The translations under genes were made by a program, and so were the position numbers. A stretch of 64,000 nucleotides of DNA. It comes from Piper betle. Its lineage: Eukaryota > Streptophyta > Magnoliopsida > Piperales > Piperaceae. The stretch lies in NCBI GenBank assembly GCA_033002965.1, contig JAURVB010014425.1:1-64000 (forward strand). Direction: 5' to 3'. The notes under the pieces are model-generated. The model was not told the origin of the DNA and made no database searches. It saw nothing but the letters and a program-made list of their open reading frames with translations. This document shows, piece by piece, positions 47,151 through 60,900 of the stretch. How positions within the stretch are numbered: position 1 is the first letter of the stretch; every line of letters begins with the position of its first letter.

Positions 47151-50100
47151 GTTTCCGGGACTTTTTCGTTTTTTTTTTGAAAAATTTTGTATCATTTTTT
47201 TGCCAATTAAAACTGTACTTGATAAAAATTCCGTTTGTTAGCTAACCTGACTTACAACTTTATTTAGCCAAATATGTATAGATAATGCAGTTTCTTGCGT
47301 GGCTTTCAAGTGTTCAAACTGATGATACAATCTTTCGCATACCAATACTTCTGAATATTTGTACTGCATTGTCAAGGACAAGGGATCAAATTTTATTGAG
47401 ACTATAAAGCTCTTGGCCATGGCGGGCACGAAGATCTCTCCCTTATAATTTCTGGTTAAACCTTTCTCTTTCAAACAGGGCAATTAAAAAAGCCATGTTG
47501 TTCATCACCGAGAAAGATCATGAACCACAAGAGTGATACACCAATTTTTTACGCCATGAATATCAAGTGTTTTCCCAAAGAACTCAGACACGGCCATAAA
47601 TATTGGATGTTGTGAGTTCAGCAGTTTGACAATAAACTGGCAAACAGTTTCAAAGGACATGCTCTGTTTTTCACTTTGGAAAAAAATAAAAGATATGCAC
47701 CGTTTCGAGATTATAATAAAACTCTGCTTTGTGACTGCTTGCGATGAGGCAAAACACCTCATTTAGCTGTGATAAGGGTAATAGTACAAATTTTATATTA
47801 TTCATTCTTTTGCATTAATGACAAGCATTGAAAGGACGCTGAACACTAATATCGCTGTTATTATGTAATAACTTTATCAATTTTTTGGCAAGCATTGCAA
47901 CGCAATTAATTGAGAATTATTAATATTTCCATCTTTTATTAATAAATAAAGCAGCAGCCTTTCTATAATAAATAATGAAACAAATCAAATATGAAGTGGT
48001 CGACTAGGCAAACATCCATGCTCATGGCCTGTACTTATTTCATGTCTTTCAAAATTTGTGATCGGCATAAGTCGCTCGGGAAAGAAAAGATCACGTGCAC
48101 AAGTTAAAAGGTAGAGATACATTTAGCATGCCTTGCATTGCAACCAACTACGTAGCCTGGGAAAAAAAACAATAATAATAATATAATAAAATAAATTTTA
48201 TAAGCTTCAAATCAACAAAACAATATTAATGTTCCAATCCAAATGTTGTTACTATTTATCATATGTTGTGACCACATATATAGGAGGTGTATCACTTTGT
48301 TTGGATGAATGGTTAATTTGATGATTGAAAACCCGCTTTAAGGCCCAAAAACGTGACACCCCTTGTGGACATGTCTCTCTATTATTGAAACTCCTGACAA
48401 CACAATCCATGTGCCCTCTTACAGGAAATATCCTGCTCATGTTACTTGAGCAATTAAGTCTTAGGACGAGGAGTCAAATACTGCACCCCTCCATTTGAGC
48501 TGCTTCTGTTTGTGAACAAGCACCCTGTCCCCTTTACTCAACACAGAGTCCACCGCCGCCCCCGCCCTCCATACACAGCCCATTATTGGCTGCCCACCCT
48601 AGATCTTCTCATGTTTCCAGAAGCTATATATGGCTCATGGGGTCCACTCCAGATCATATCTCATAAATCATAACATATGGTAAAATAAAAGATCTATATA
48701 TGAAAATGAAAACTGATTGATGCAACTACATTTACCGATGCTTTGGAAAACACTATAATTTACCGATGAAACTAGCTAATTTACAATTTACAAGGAAACA
48801 TTATTATAATACAAAAGGGCAATCTCAGAAATCAAACTATAATACGTATCACATCGTGACAATGTGAAATTAGATTTTGTACGGCCATCATGGGAAATAA
48901 CATGCCCGCTTTCTCTATCCATGCATGCATGCTGCAAAATTTATGCCACCGAAAGCCGCTATTTTCGTAGAATATTGCCTCCCATATGCTACGACAATGT
49001 GTGTGCTAGTGACATAGACCATGCCTGGCTCCAAATATTTCCACGTACGCATGCACATATATATAGTTTACGTATTAAATATTAACATGCATACATAGTA
49101 AGATTGCATGGAAAAGACAGCGAGTAAATATCGTTGGTTGGAGTTAGGCAAGATTCTTCATACATTAATATTATATATGGTCCTGCATTCGTACGTAAAA
49201 TTAGCTAGACTTGGATGTATATACTGAAAGAACCCCTTGAAGACTAACCTAATTTGAACCTTGAAGTTCTTAGTGCATATATTGAACAAGAGAGTGTACT
49301 GAGAAAAGAAAGCTTCGATCGTTGACATCTCTACTTCCTTGAAGTTGTTTCTGACAAAGTTATCTTGCTGCTAGTAATTGCTCTGTGCTAGATATAGTTA
49401 GTTGGTACCCATTGTTTTCATTGACCATACAGCGGTCATATTTCATGCTTAATGAGGTCGCTGGGAGATTGCAATAAACCTGCGTACTGCAAAGGGAAAC
49501 TCCGGCTAAGACGATAGTGAAAGAGATGGGAGAACTGGCTTTGAGTACTATTTTTATATAGAATATACACAAGTATTGATCATTTTAATCTAGTTTTCTA
49601 TCTAAATTAGTTGTTCCTAAATTTCTCCACCGGAAGCTACCTAGCTCAAAGCTGCTGCCAGCTCAAAGAACGTTGCGTAATTCGAAAGCAATCAACCACA
49701 GCTTCAGGAATATATATCTTCCAAAAATTTACTACAATTTTTAGTAATTGACAGCTGTAGATCACCAACTTCGGGTGATTTGTTTGTTGGCATGACGATA
49801 TGGGAAAAAATAGCTAACTGGTTGAAAAATTGTGAGGGCTGAAAAGGCATATTTGACACATAAAACATGAAAAAAATCCCTAATTTGCATGTTTAGTTAT
49901 TTGATCAATAGCAACAAAAAATGAAATGATACATGACTTCAATGTCAATTTAAATTCAAATAAACTTGAACTCCATTCATTTTCGCTAGCTAAAAGCAAA
50001 AGAGTATCCATTTCTAACTTAATTAATATATTATGTAATTGCCAATGTGTACTAATAAATCTTTATTAATATGAGGCCAAGGGCATCATTTATTTAATGA

Positions 50101-50162
50101 ATATATCTATTTAATATATAGAAGAAATATATAATGTCCCAATCTTACATATATATAACAAT
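47151..50162. other. AT-rich spacer, possible unrecognised gene remains near 47238-47762
   Basis: Two minus-strand open frames, 47238-47483 and 47505-47762, have a protein-like composition (for example SFETVCQFIVKLLNSQHPIF), but I recognise no family and no start or splice pattern. The rest is AT-rich with no gene. Confidence 0.35.
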
Positions 50163-50182
50163 TCTCTCTCTCTCTCTCTCCA

Positions 50183-50208
<26 letters not shown>
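50163..50208. repeat. Compound (CT)n-(AT)n microsatellite
   Basis: About nine CT units (50163-50181) followed directly by about thirteen AT units (50182-50208). Confidence 0.9.
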
Positions 50209-50214
<6 letters not shown>

Positions 50215-51503
50215 GTTCATAATTAATTAAATGGACAAACAAAACTTACACCTACGTCCCCCAGACAAGTTTACAAGGCTAGTGCAATGTTGTTATACTT
50301 ACGCGCTCCCGTGGACAACGCGATAAAACAAGATTCTACATCAATCATTTGTGTTTTTTTCTCTAGGTTGATATGAACATTCCTATATTAGAGATTGACC
50401 CCACTTTTAATGGGTCCATTCCTTGTCAAATATGTGAATAGTCATCCATCGATACAATTCTAGTGGTTAATATATGAACCTCGACATGTACAGACGTGCC
50501 TTCTTTTGTGCAAGACCGCCAACTTGAAAAAGTCCGTTAACGAACTTACAGTAATGTCCCATTCAGAGGTTGACATACCATCCATGGAGTCCTCCAACTC
50601 ACCAACTCTCGAATTGATTAGAAGTCAACCAAATTGCATCTAGGAAGCCTAGGATTAACATGATCATCACTAATTATTCTAATCAAGTTAACATTTTTTT
50701 CCAAAGCAGCATTATAGACATCAACTCAACATTTGTTTTCAAAGCAACATCATAGACAGACACATTTTATGTATCATATCACGGACATTTTAGTTTGGGC
50801 AAACAAAGTCGGAGTCGCTTGTCTGAAAGTTGCTACCAAGCATCCAAAAGTCTGTTTGGTTTGTCCTTTCAATGCAATTGTTCAGACAAACTCCACAGCA
50901 TCTAATTGGCTGTTTGGTTCGTCCTTTTGCACCAAATATAGGCGGGGATTGTGTGTTATATTTGTGCTATATATAGCACAAATATAGTAATAATCATGAA
51001 CTTTAACCATATAATCAATTTAGTAATTAAATACCGAAATATACCACTAATTAAATTTGTTATATTTGATTATGATTAAGGACTATATATATATGGATTG
51101 TGTGTACAGTACAGGAGAGCTGGATGGTCCTGATTTGGTGGTTAGATAATGGTCCCAACTACAGCTTTGAAACGGGGACAAGTCTCCATGCAGAGGTCAT
51201 TGGAATTATACGGATCTGACATTTCATAGAGTCAATGGAATGTAGCGGAAAAAGTTTGGATGCAAGACTACAGGAAAGGTTGCCCCACAAAAGATGATGC
51301 ATATAGACTAGCCTCAACCTTAATTAGGGAGAATAAATAATAATATCTCACATCATTACATTATATATATTCGGTTTTATAAAATTTTTAGTCTTACATC
51401 TTGAAATTGACTATTAGCTTCAATATAGCCCATCGTAATTTTAAGCAAACAGATGATCTAAACTTGGAATATATTTTGAATATATTTAGTTATAATGTAT
51501 GGC
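50209..51503. other. Spacer, no gene seen
   Basis: AT-rich. The open frame at 50733-50987 has no recognised domain. Confidence 0.4.
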
Positions 51504-52011
51504 TTAGGGGTGAGCAATCGATCGTTTCAGTTTTGAACTAACCAAACCAAACTACCAAACTGACATTCGATGGTATGGTTTTAGAACCGAATCGAACCGA
51601 ACCCGATCTCCCCCCCAAACTGAATCAAATTCGACTGAAAAACTTTGGTTAGTTCGGTTCGGTTAAAAAAATGAAATTAAAATAAATATATTAAAATTAA
51701 TTATAGTTTTGATGATAAATTAAATATAAACATTATTTAACCATCATAATCATATTAAAAATTATTCTATACAAATATATTATATTAAACATTTCAAATA
51801 AATTATAAATGAACTAACGATAATTCACATAAAATATAAATATTAAAGTTTTTTTGCACAAGACATTTTTTGGGTCATTTTCTGCTATTTTTAATTTTGA
51901 ACCGAATTTCCCAATATTGGGTTCGATTATCCAATATTAAAACCGACCAAACAGAATTTTTTTGAAAACCGAAGTAACCTTCGATTCTAGCCTGAAGTAT
52001 GATCACCCTAA
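51504..52011. mobile_element. Degenerate non-autonomous DNA element with AACCGAACCGAA core
   Basis: The outer ends are short inverted repeats, TTAGGGGTGAGCA at the left and TGATCACCCTAA at the right. Inside both ends are diverged runs of GAACCGAACC and CGGTTCGGTT type, with an AT-rich centre. Such AACCGAA-rich insertions with TAGGGGTGAGCA-like ends are common in plant genomes and resemble hAT-type non-autonomous elements. No target duplication is clear, and the assignment is tentative. Confidence 0.45.
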
Positions 52012-53747
52012 TCAAACATCGTTGGAAGGCTCCGAAATTAAGAGTATATAAAGTGCCAAGTCAAGCTCTTTAAATAAATTAATTTATACCCTATAATCCA
52101 ATGTCAGTAAAGTTCAACACTGAATCACGGAGCTTAAAACACTTCCATTAGTTTTATAGTTAGATAAGATTATACAAGCTTAACACTATGCAAAATCACT
52201 GGTGTTAGTAGAATTGTTGAGTATGTAATGAGGAATACATTTGGACACAAAATATAAATGACATGCATTACTCATACATATATAAATCACAAGCATTGAC
52301 CTACAAAAATAGTTCTATTTCTATAAGAATATAAATTAAGCAAGAAAATTATATATAATCGTAACAAAATGTTAGTAGATATATGCATATATGGGATCTG
52401 CTAATCATTAATACTGTATATTAATACATGATTTGGATATAATTGTAAGCTTTGTCATTGTATTGTGAGTCTGTGAGGAGTTAAATAAAAGGACAAGTTG
52501 TTGATCAAATGGACCAGAAAAGGGCGGCCTAAATTATCCCAGCCATGTGAAAAATGACCCCACTGATCACCACCCCATGATTGGCCGAAAGCTCACTACC
52601 GCACAAGCAATTAAATATGACTGACTTTTCTACGGGCTAATTGATCGCTTCCGTGTATATTACTATAATTTCCTTTCTAAATCAACGGCCGTGATCTTTT
52701 ATAATTGGTTATGATATTTTATTAGTATCGTATCTGCAACTGACGATTGTTCATATATTATATAGAAATAATTTGTTAAGGCCGTATATGTATACTAACA
52801 AAACCTTTTGTTGGCTAAGACAGTACTTTAGCAGCTTGTTGATGGGCCTCAACAGTACGAATTAATGAACTAGTTGATATAAATCTTTCTCAAAAGCAAC
52901 TGATAAACTAATTTAGGCAAACATATGTATATATAGCTAAATGATCACTCTCATCATCTTCATCGCCTACATTTTGTCCCCACTAGAATAGGTCGACAAC
53001 ATAAATTATCTATTTGGGAATATTGATATATTTAAATAATTTGGTGTCACACAAAATCTATAATTAATTAGATACCAACGGGCCATTTTATTAGTTAAGG
53101 GTAAAAATGCTATTAAGGACATGATTAGCATATCAATATAAAAAAGGTCAAATCATAAAAATAAGGGGAAAAAATATAGGACTAGCACGCACAAGAAAAA
53201 AAGGATCAATGACATGAACTCTCCCCGAAAATTACTCTCCACAAATTAACACATTAAATCTGTGACTAATCAAATGTGAAGTTTAATCCTCTCATTATTG
53301 CATTGACTATTGATTGAAAAGACCATAATTCTCCTATCAATCCAAAGTACTCTGACTAACAAAGAAAATGAAATCAATCAAAAACACCCGTCCCTCCACG
53401 GAGACCTTCACTGACTTGTACATGAAACTAACCGATAAATCTCTCTACGCATCGAAATCCAAGAGAGAGGTGGCTCATGGCAATGTAAACCCCAATTGAC
53501 TGGAGACAGAGCTAGCCCAGATGGCAGGCGGACCCACGGGCCGCCGGAGGGATGGCAACCCGGCCAGGGCTTGCATGTAGTGTCATGGCTTCCCCGGATC
53601 TAATGTGACCTTCCCCCAACATTACCAACAACTCCATTTCATTATTTAAGACCACCTCTTAGATCTCACTCTGTAAAAAACAATTTACTTCTCACTAAAA
53701 CCATTTTGTTCCTTGTTCAAATGCTATTGATTCCCCAAGTCTCCTCC
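52012..53747. other. Spacer and ACS upstream region
   Basis: AT-rich until about 53400. From there the DNA is richer in C and T, as expected of the proximal promoter of the ACS gene. No open frame with a domain. Confidence 0.4.
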
Positions 53748-53755
53748 TATATAAG
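53748..53755 (+). promoter_or_regulatory. TATA box of the ACC synthase gene
   Basis: TATATAAG in the context TCCTCCTATATAAGCATCC, about 160 bases before the start codon at 53911. Downstream pyrimidine-rich sequence fits a 5' UTR. Confidence 0.75.
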
Positions 53756-53910
53756 CATCCCACCATCCTCTCCAGTCTCCTCATCCCTACAAACCCCTGT
53801 CAAAGCCCCTTCCTCTGAGATCATCACCTTCCTCTGTTCGCTTACTTCCATTGCTTCGCCTCTGCTTTGCTTCTAAATTCTTCTTCTTCTAATTTACTTA
53901 AGCAGCTAGC

Positions 53911-55612
53911 ATGGGGAAGCAGCAGCTTTTGTCCAAAAAGGCCGCATGCAACACACACGGTCAGGACTCATCGTACTTCTTGGGATGGCAAGAGTATGAG
54001 AAGAACCCCTACCATCATATTGATAATTCATCTGGGATTATTCAGATGGGACTTGCTGAGAATCAGGTATGAAACCAAGTCACGCACAACAGGACATATG
54101 GACCTCATGTGTAAATACATTATCAGAAAGAATGGGAGTTGAATTTTCGGCTATATGACTGTGCAGCTATCCTTCGACATGCTTGAATCATGGCTAGAGG
54201 AAAACCCAGAAGCTGCTACGTTCAAGCAAAATGGGCAATCCATTTTTAGAGATGTTGCATTGTTCCAGGACTACCATGGCCTCCCCGCTTTCAAAAATGT
54301 AAGTGAATTTCCCACTTGAGTTGCACTACTTTTAATTACAATTTATAAACGTATATTGAATGTTGTACTAATAGAAACGGCCATATAATTGTTGCATGCA
54401 GGCTCTAGCTGAGATGATGTCAGACATTAGAGGCAACAAAGTGAGCTTTGATCCCAACAACCTCGTCCTCGCTGCCGGTGCCACCTCCGCCAACGAGGCC
54501 CTCATCTTCTGCCTCGCAGACCCCGGCGACGCCTTTCTTCTCCCCACTCCTTACTACCCTGGGTATGTATTGTGTATATCTTATACTAACTAGATTATAA
54601 TTTAAGTGTATTATGCAGTAGGTTAAAAACGTGGGATCCTAAGAAAATGCTACACTCGAATTGCAGATTTGACCGAGACCTAAAATGGAGGACAGGAGTT
54701 GAAATAGTACCAATTCAATGTCATAGTCACAATGGCTTCAAGATAACAGAAAGTACAATAGAAGAAGCGTACAAGGTGGCCAATAGGCGCAAGCTAAGAG
54801 TAAAAGGCGTTCTCATCACCAACCCCTCCAACCCCCTAGGCACCACGACCACAAGGGAGGAGCTCCACTCCCTCCTCCGCTTCATCACGGCCAAGAACAT
54901 CCACCTCATCAGCGACGAGATCTACGCCGGCACCGTCTTCGATTCGCCGGAGTTTGTCAGCGTCCGGGAGGCTCTCATGGAGGAGACAAAGGCCTACCAA
55001 GGTATCCGTGACCAGGTGCACATTGTGACCAGCCTCTCCAAGGACCTTGGCCTTCCCGGATTCCGAGTCGGCGCAATCTACTCCGACAACCCGGTGGTGG
55101 TGGCTGCGGCGACGAAGATGTCGAGCTTCGGCCTCATCTCCTCCCAGACCCAGCACCTCCTCGCCCAAATGCTCTCCGACAGGAAGTTCACCTCCAATTA
55201 CACCACCGAGAACAAGAAAAGGCTACGGCAGCGCCACAACCGGCTCGTCACTGGCCTCGCCGACATCGGAATCCGGTGCCTACACAGCAATGCTGGATTG
55301 TTCTGTTGGGTGGACATGAGGCATTTGATCAGCTCAAAGCAAGTGGAAGGGGAGATCAAACTATGGAAGAAGATTCTGTACGAAGTTGGTCTTAACGTCT
55401 CCCCGGGATCTTCCTGCCATTGCACGGAACCGGGGTGGTTCAGAGTGTGCTTCGCAAACATGTCTGAAGAGACTTTGGAGCTCGCCATTGAAAGGCTCGA
55501 GAGCTTCATAAATGGCCACCGGTGGTCAATGCCCCCCGAAACCTCCAAGAAACTGCTGCTACCCAAGTGGGTTTTTCGATTGACATCCTCTGGACATGAA
55601 TCAGATCGTTGA
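53911..55612 (+). CDS. ACS: 1-aminocyclopropane-1-carboxylate synthase (ACS), type 2
   Basis: Four exons, 53911-54066, 54167-54298, 54402-54562 and 54667-55612, all with GT-AG borders and matching phases, encode 464 residues. The enzyme is a cytosolic PLP-dependent homodimer of aminotransferase fold I. It converts S-adenosylmethionine to ACC, usually the rate-limiting step of ethylene synthesis. Visible motifs are [11 protein letters not shown] (25-35), [10 protein letters not shown] (43-52), AGATSANEA before [15 protein letters not shown] (201-208), SDEIYAG (232-238), the PLP lysine K275 in [14 protein letters not shown], and R409 in WFRVCFANM for the substrate carboxylate. The C-terminus [15 protein letters not shown] (450-464) resembles the TOE motif of type-2 ACS proteins, which ETO1-type E3 adaptors bind for degradation. 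It lacks the serine-rich MAPK tail of type 1. The three-intron structure fits the ACS4/5/8/9 group. No defect seen. Confidence 0.95.
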
Positions 55613-58600
55613 CGCCAACTTGAAGGTCAATAATTCGAGCAGTTTTGTTTTATCTTTTTTTCGCTCCTGGGGGGCTTCCAGACGTTGTTTGATTCTGACT
55701 TGCGTGATTACAGAGCACTCGAATCCATTCTAGAGCAAGGATATCGAGTGTTGAGTGCCTGTTTTTCTCAGAGGGTGTTCATGCAGTATTGAAATTTCAA
55801 AGATACATTTTCATAATTGTTAAATGATTCAAGTGGATTTAATGATGTATATGTTTTTGTTGTTAATTATTAAGGCATTCAAAGCCATGTATTGTACAAG
55901 GAACAGGCGGGTCAAATTTAGTTCCAAATTAACACTACAAATTATGTTGGATATATTGTCTTGGTTTAGATATAAGATATTGTTGTGTGAATCGTTAAGT
56001 ACTTGTGTTTGCCTGGCCGGGACAGAGAGAGTAGAAGGGCCCGCCAAGCAAGTTGGCCCGGGGGGGACGACGGGATATGTGAGAGAGAGGTCGGGTAGCC
56101 GTATGCTTAAGAGCTCTAGGCTGGCATGCAACTCATTTTGGCGCAACAATTACTAATTACACATCCAAATTACATCTAATTTCGACAAGTCTTATGGTTT
56201 GGTAATATGGTCAATCTTGTGCTTAGTACTCTTGCCAGATTGAAATCATGATCAAAACTAGCTACAAGCTATAGATCATCAACGCGAACAGTCGAAAAGA
56301 GTCGGAAATAAAAATTTTGAATATTAAGAATACACTAATTGATCCAAAATGTTCGTCTTTAGACAGTGATTAGAAATATTGCATGTTGCAACGTCTCGCG
56401 GGCAAGAGCCCAAAATTGCTACTATTATATACAATTAATTAACGATCATCATGAGTTCATTATCATGAAACCCTTCAGCTTTAACAAATTTTATCCTAAG
56501 TATTAAATATTATCACCGCTTCAACTTTTCATTAGTTTATAAACAAGTCACATACCTCACCCATGATTAGCACGTGAGTATAATAAGTTTTTGTACATGT
56601 TTTCACCTTCCTAAATAGTAACAAATACAAAACAATAGTGTACGTAGGCCGCGTAATGTATTGCAAGAAAGAAAAAGAATACATAATTGGTGAATATATA
56701 ACATATACCCTAAGTATACCGATATCTAAACACGAAGAAGCTGAACAGCAGAGTTGGTGTACCCTGATCTAACACGTCTCCTACCTACTAGCCACCCACA
56801 GTCCTAGTTTGCTAGCTAGCTCTAGCTTGCAACGTCATCTACATATACTTTCAACAAATCTCATATTAAAGTATACGTTCATGCAGATCAAGCCCCAGTT
56901 GCAATGCGCTGATAAAATATCATTATCCGTATTGCTTTTGTTTAATTATTACTAGAGAGCCTGAGACAAAAGTAGTTTGTTCTTCTTCTAATTAAGTATA
57001 GTTAACCTTGGCAACACTTAAAAACTATATATAATAATTATTTGATGATCAAAACCAAGCTGATTTAATGCACGCCAATAATTTATTATCTTTCCTTTGC
57101 ATGCTCAAATGTGCAACTTGCATATCATATTGAAGAAAGTATCTTATGAGAAGGATCAGATGCATGCATGCTACCGCGTGACTGCTATATAAGTACTGCT
57201 AAATTTATCATTATCTTATGAGAAGGATCGGATGCATGCTTTGCTGCTTATCATTTGATGTGGCTGGTATAATATTAACTAGATTATTAATTAATTACTC
57301 TATAACTATATATGAAGTCATGATGAATTAATGTGAATATAATCAGGTTAATTATCGATGTGGGGATGACTTTCATATAGTTTTTATGATGTTAATGATA
57401 TATGAAGATGAGGGACATGTATGATATGGGTTTGACGGTTTAAACCATTATTTCGTGATTTGCATAATATGAGTAGATCTGGCAAGAAGGGGCCATAGAT
57501 ACATATATGATATAAAAGATGATGCTGATCAAGATTATATTCATTATTATCAGAACTATGATTATTATAATGAATTTCAATTGTATGTGATTTTGAACGT
57601 GATCCTAATAATTTTTACTAATTTTTATTGGTTATATAGTTTATTGGTTACTAGTCTGATCAATTGGCAGCTCTAAGCCGCTGACTTGAAACTTTATATT
57701 ACATACAAAAACATATAAAAAATTTCCAATGTTTATGCACAATAGAAAAAACATTAATTATTCTGGGGTATTAAGTGGGAGTAAAAAAGTTATAAAACTA
57801 CAACTCACCATGTAATTATACACATAGGGTATATTTATTATTTGGTTGAGTAATGGTTTTTTACTAAAAATGTGATTTAAATATGCAATTTCTTGCATAT
57901 TTAAATAAACCTTTACAAAGTACGTATATAAATATATTCTTAATTAAATGACAGCTTTAAGATTATATTTCTAACAATTTTGAAAGAGGTCATATATACA
58001 TTAATTATTTAATGAATTTCCAACCAGTACTGCAACAAATTGTTTTAACTCATGCACAGATAAAAAAATAACGGGTAAAAATCAAGACTGAAGATTGCCT
58101 GATCAATTGTATACGTACATGATCATATTATATGTATGCACCAGACAGCTTGTGGTAATGTTATAACCTTTAGAGGTTGAATGCAAAAAATATCAGAGAG
58201 AGAACGATCGAGCAAATAAAAGCACAACACCAATGCCCGAACTAGTGCACTTTATAAGATACATGAATTGATTCAAGACATAGTTTTGTCAATGGACGCC
58301 AAACCTTTGTTATATATATTCGAGGAAACAGACCACAACTCAGTCCCTGGAATATTTGATCAGACATGACCATTCCTACAAATCAATAAGCTGGGCGAGA
58401 CAAGATAACATGGAAATTGGAAGCCTTGCTTTAACATCACATGCACCGTATATAAGCTACGGCTCCCACATGAGAACAATTGTTGTTCTACGAATCTCAA
58501 TTTTTCTCTGGCATTGTTGGCCCCGCTAGCTCGGTATATACTTCTCTAATCGTTCCAATACATGATATGTGTGCTTTAATTAATTCGTATAAATAATATT

Positions 58601-59073
58601 AATGGACGTCTTCCATGAATTTCATGATTTAAGATATATATATACTCTAATTGTCCCAATACATATATATTATATACTCTAGGGAATATAAATTGTGTTC
58701 CTTTTGGAATTTATATCATCTAACAACAGAAAATTCTTCTATAATATTGGTGTCTCAAATTTTGTTCTAATTGGTTTGGATACTCAGCATGCATATATTA
58801 GTCTTAGTAAAATGTTAATTTTGGCCTAGACATCATGTGTGAATTAACTCCATCAAAATTGATTTAATCAAATGCAACATCACATATGCCAAAATAAGTG
58901 GAAGCTGCATGCCCACCCGATATAAATGTGACACAATGTCCCCCACCAATAAAAAGCTCGTTTTCTTCAACCACGAGTACTGTTTTCCAGCTAGAAACAT
59001 CGCGCAAGTAAATATAGCCCCAGATGAGTCCCATATAATGTGTCATGCTATTTATTCAAGGAAACGTTATGGA
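55613..59073. other. ACS 3' flank and AT-rich spacer
   Basis: The first few hundred bases must include the ACS 3' UTR. A short GC-rich patch near 56015-56100 has open frames on both strands without domains. A 28-base sequence occurs twice (57140-57167 and 57212-57239) with one mismatch, 72 bases apart. No gene is seen. Confidence 0.45.
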
Positions 59074-59779
59074 TTCAATTAGAATAAAAATCACTCACGC
59101 TTCTCCTTTAGCACAAATGATCACTTACACCACCTATGTTTAAATTATGAGTTACACACTTTGCTTTTTAAAAATGATCACTTACGTTCTATGCTTTTAA
59201 AAAATAATCACTTACACCCTTAGATATATTCTAACATCATTAGTAAGTAATTAAATATTTATGACATGACCAAGTTTAGACCATTTTTAATTTGATGTTA
59301 TGTCAAACTCGAACAAATTATTAAGAAAAATATTTTAACATTACTTTCTTTTAACTTATAATTTTTAATTAAATATAATTATATATACTTTAACATTAAT
59401 GCTAGTAAATAATTAAATATTCATAATTTGACAAAAAAATAACTTGATGACATGACAAACTTAGACACGCCATCAAGAAAAATAATACTTTAATTAATAA
59501 AATAATAAGTTAAAACAAAATAATATTAAAATATTTTTTTCATAAAAATGTGTTCGAGTTTGTCACAACATTAAATTAAAAAATGGTCTAACTTCAACCC
59601 CCATTATTAATATTTAATTACTTAGAATCTAAGGGGTGCAAGTGATAATTTTTTTGAAAGTGGGGGTGTAAGTGACCATTTTTAAAAAGAGAAGTTGTAA
59701 GTAATTATTTTTTAAAAGTAAGATGTGTAAGTGATCATTTGTACTAAAGGAGTGAGTAGTGTAAGTGAGTAAAATTGAA
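59074..59779. mobile_element. Foldback element with long inverted repeats (~706 bp)
   Basis: The left half (about 59074-59400) and right half (about 59450-59779) are imperfect inverted copies. Matching blocks include CCTTTAGCACAAATGATCAC at the left against the complement of the GTGATCATTTGTACTAAAGG block at the right, and matching GTAATTAAATATT and CAAACTCGAACA blocks further in. The ends are TTCAATT and AATTGAA. Within each arm a short unit of the form ATGATCACTTACAC recurs several times. No coding sequence. It looks like a large MITE or foldback transposon; no target duplication is clear. Confidence 0.7.
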
Positions 59780-60047
59780 TTAACACCCAACTTTATTTGG
59801 GAAAAAATTAAACATTATGCATGTTTAAATTATAAAAATACCCTTGATAGTATCATCAATCATGTGTAGATATCCCATTTTAAAATTAGAACTCCTGTAT
59901 ATTGAGTAAAATACAGAAACCAAATTAAATGACATATTGATCATATTTCAACTACAATATGTTGGTCTTCCTTGCTAAGGTGTAAGGAAGGATATATATA
60001 TATGGCACTTGAAATATTAAAACCTCCTCTCCAATATATATATATAT

Positions 60048-60900
60048 ATATATATTGAAAAAAATTTCTAAGCAAAAGGCAAAGAAAAGTTTATGTTTTC
60101 AACTCCAATCTAGGTTGTCCAATCATAAGGACGGCCCAAGTTTGATTAAAAAAAAAATTAAAATACCCTTCTGTCCCCTCCTTTGCCGGTGGCTAGGTTT
60201 CGGCTACAACTGGCTAGCCAAGCTTGGTTGCCATCAACATTGGCAGTGGCCAAGCCCAGCTGGCAGGCCGACCGTGGCTATAACCTAACCACGAGCTAGT
60301 TTTTTAAAGGTGTGGCTAGATCTAGTTGCCGCTGGGTAGGTCTGACCGCCACTTGTTGAACCTGGCCGTACCTTGGACAAATCTGGTCGGGGAGCCCCAA
60401 GTCCAGCCCACGGCAACTAGACCTAGTTGACGGCAACATTCAGCTCTAGTTATGGCAAAAACTTTTTTTAAAGGCGTGGTTAGATCTGGCTACTGCAATC
60501 TAGGTACGGCTGCCGTTGGCTTGACCTGGCCTTCACCCGACCAAGTCCATGTTGTGGCGCCCAGACCTGGTCTGCAACCGTCAAATCTGGCTGCAGCAAA
60601 AGAAATTTTAATAAAGGCATCGGAACTGACTGTTCGACCCACAATAGCCGGACCTAGCCACCCTGGACGTGAATTTGTTCGATGGAGGGCTAGAGATAGC
60701 CGCTTGCGACCAAATTTGGCAGGCTGGGCCGTCACCAGGCCTTTTGGGGAGGATGGGTTTAAGTGTTGTTATTTTATTTTATTTTTTAAAAGAATAGATC
60801 TAGGTTGTCCTTGTACTCAGATGGCCCCGATCAAACTTTGGGGTAGAAAAAATTTTATTGGCTCAAACTCATCCAATCGGCCCTTATATATATATATTAC
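60048..60900. repeat. GC-richer region with degenerate ~160-bp repeats
   Basis: Two related segments start TTTTTTAAAGGTGTGGCTAG near 60301 and TTTTTTTAAAGGCGTGGTTA near 60464, about 162 bp apart. They share a TAGATCTAG/TAGATCTGG block and GCTGCC-type endings; a third, weaker relative lies near 60580-60625. The long open frame at 60452-60907 and its minus-strand shadow run through these repeats and have no domain, so I do not call them genes. A (TA)n tract (about 60034-60055) borders the region. Confidence 0.4.

Noticed and set aside
54836..55168. Minus-strand frame within ACS exon 4
   Set aside because: Shadow of the GC-rich ACS coding sequence; the plus-strand gene is complete and explains the region.
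55824..56156. 110-codon frame downstream of ACS with a mirrored minus-strand frame
   Set aside because: Both strands are equally open across a short GC-rich patch and no domain is visible; it may be ACS 3' flank.
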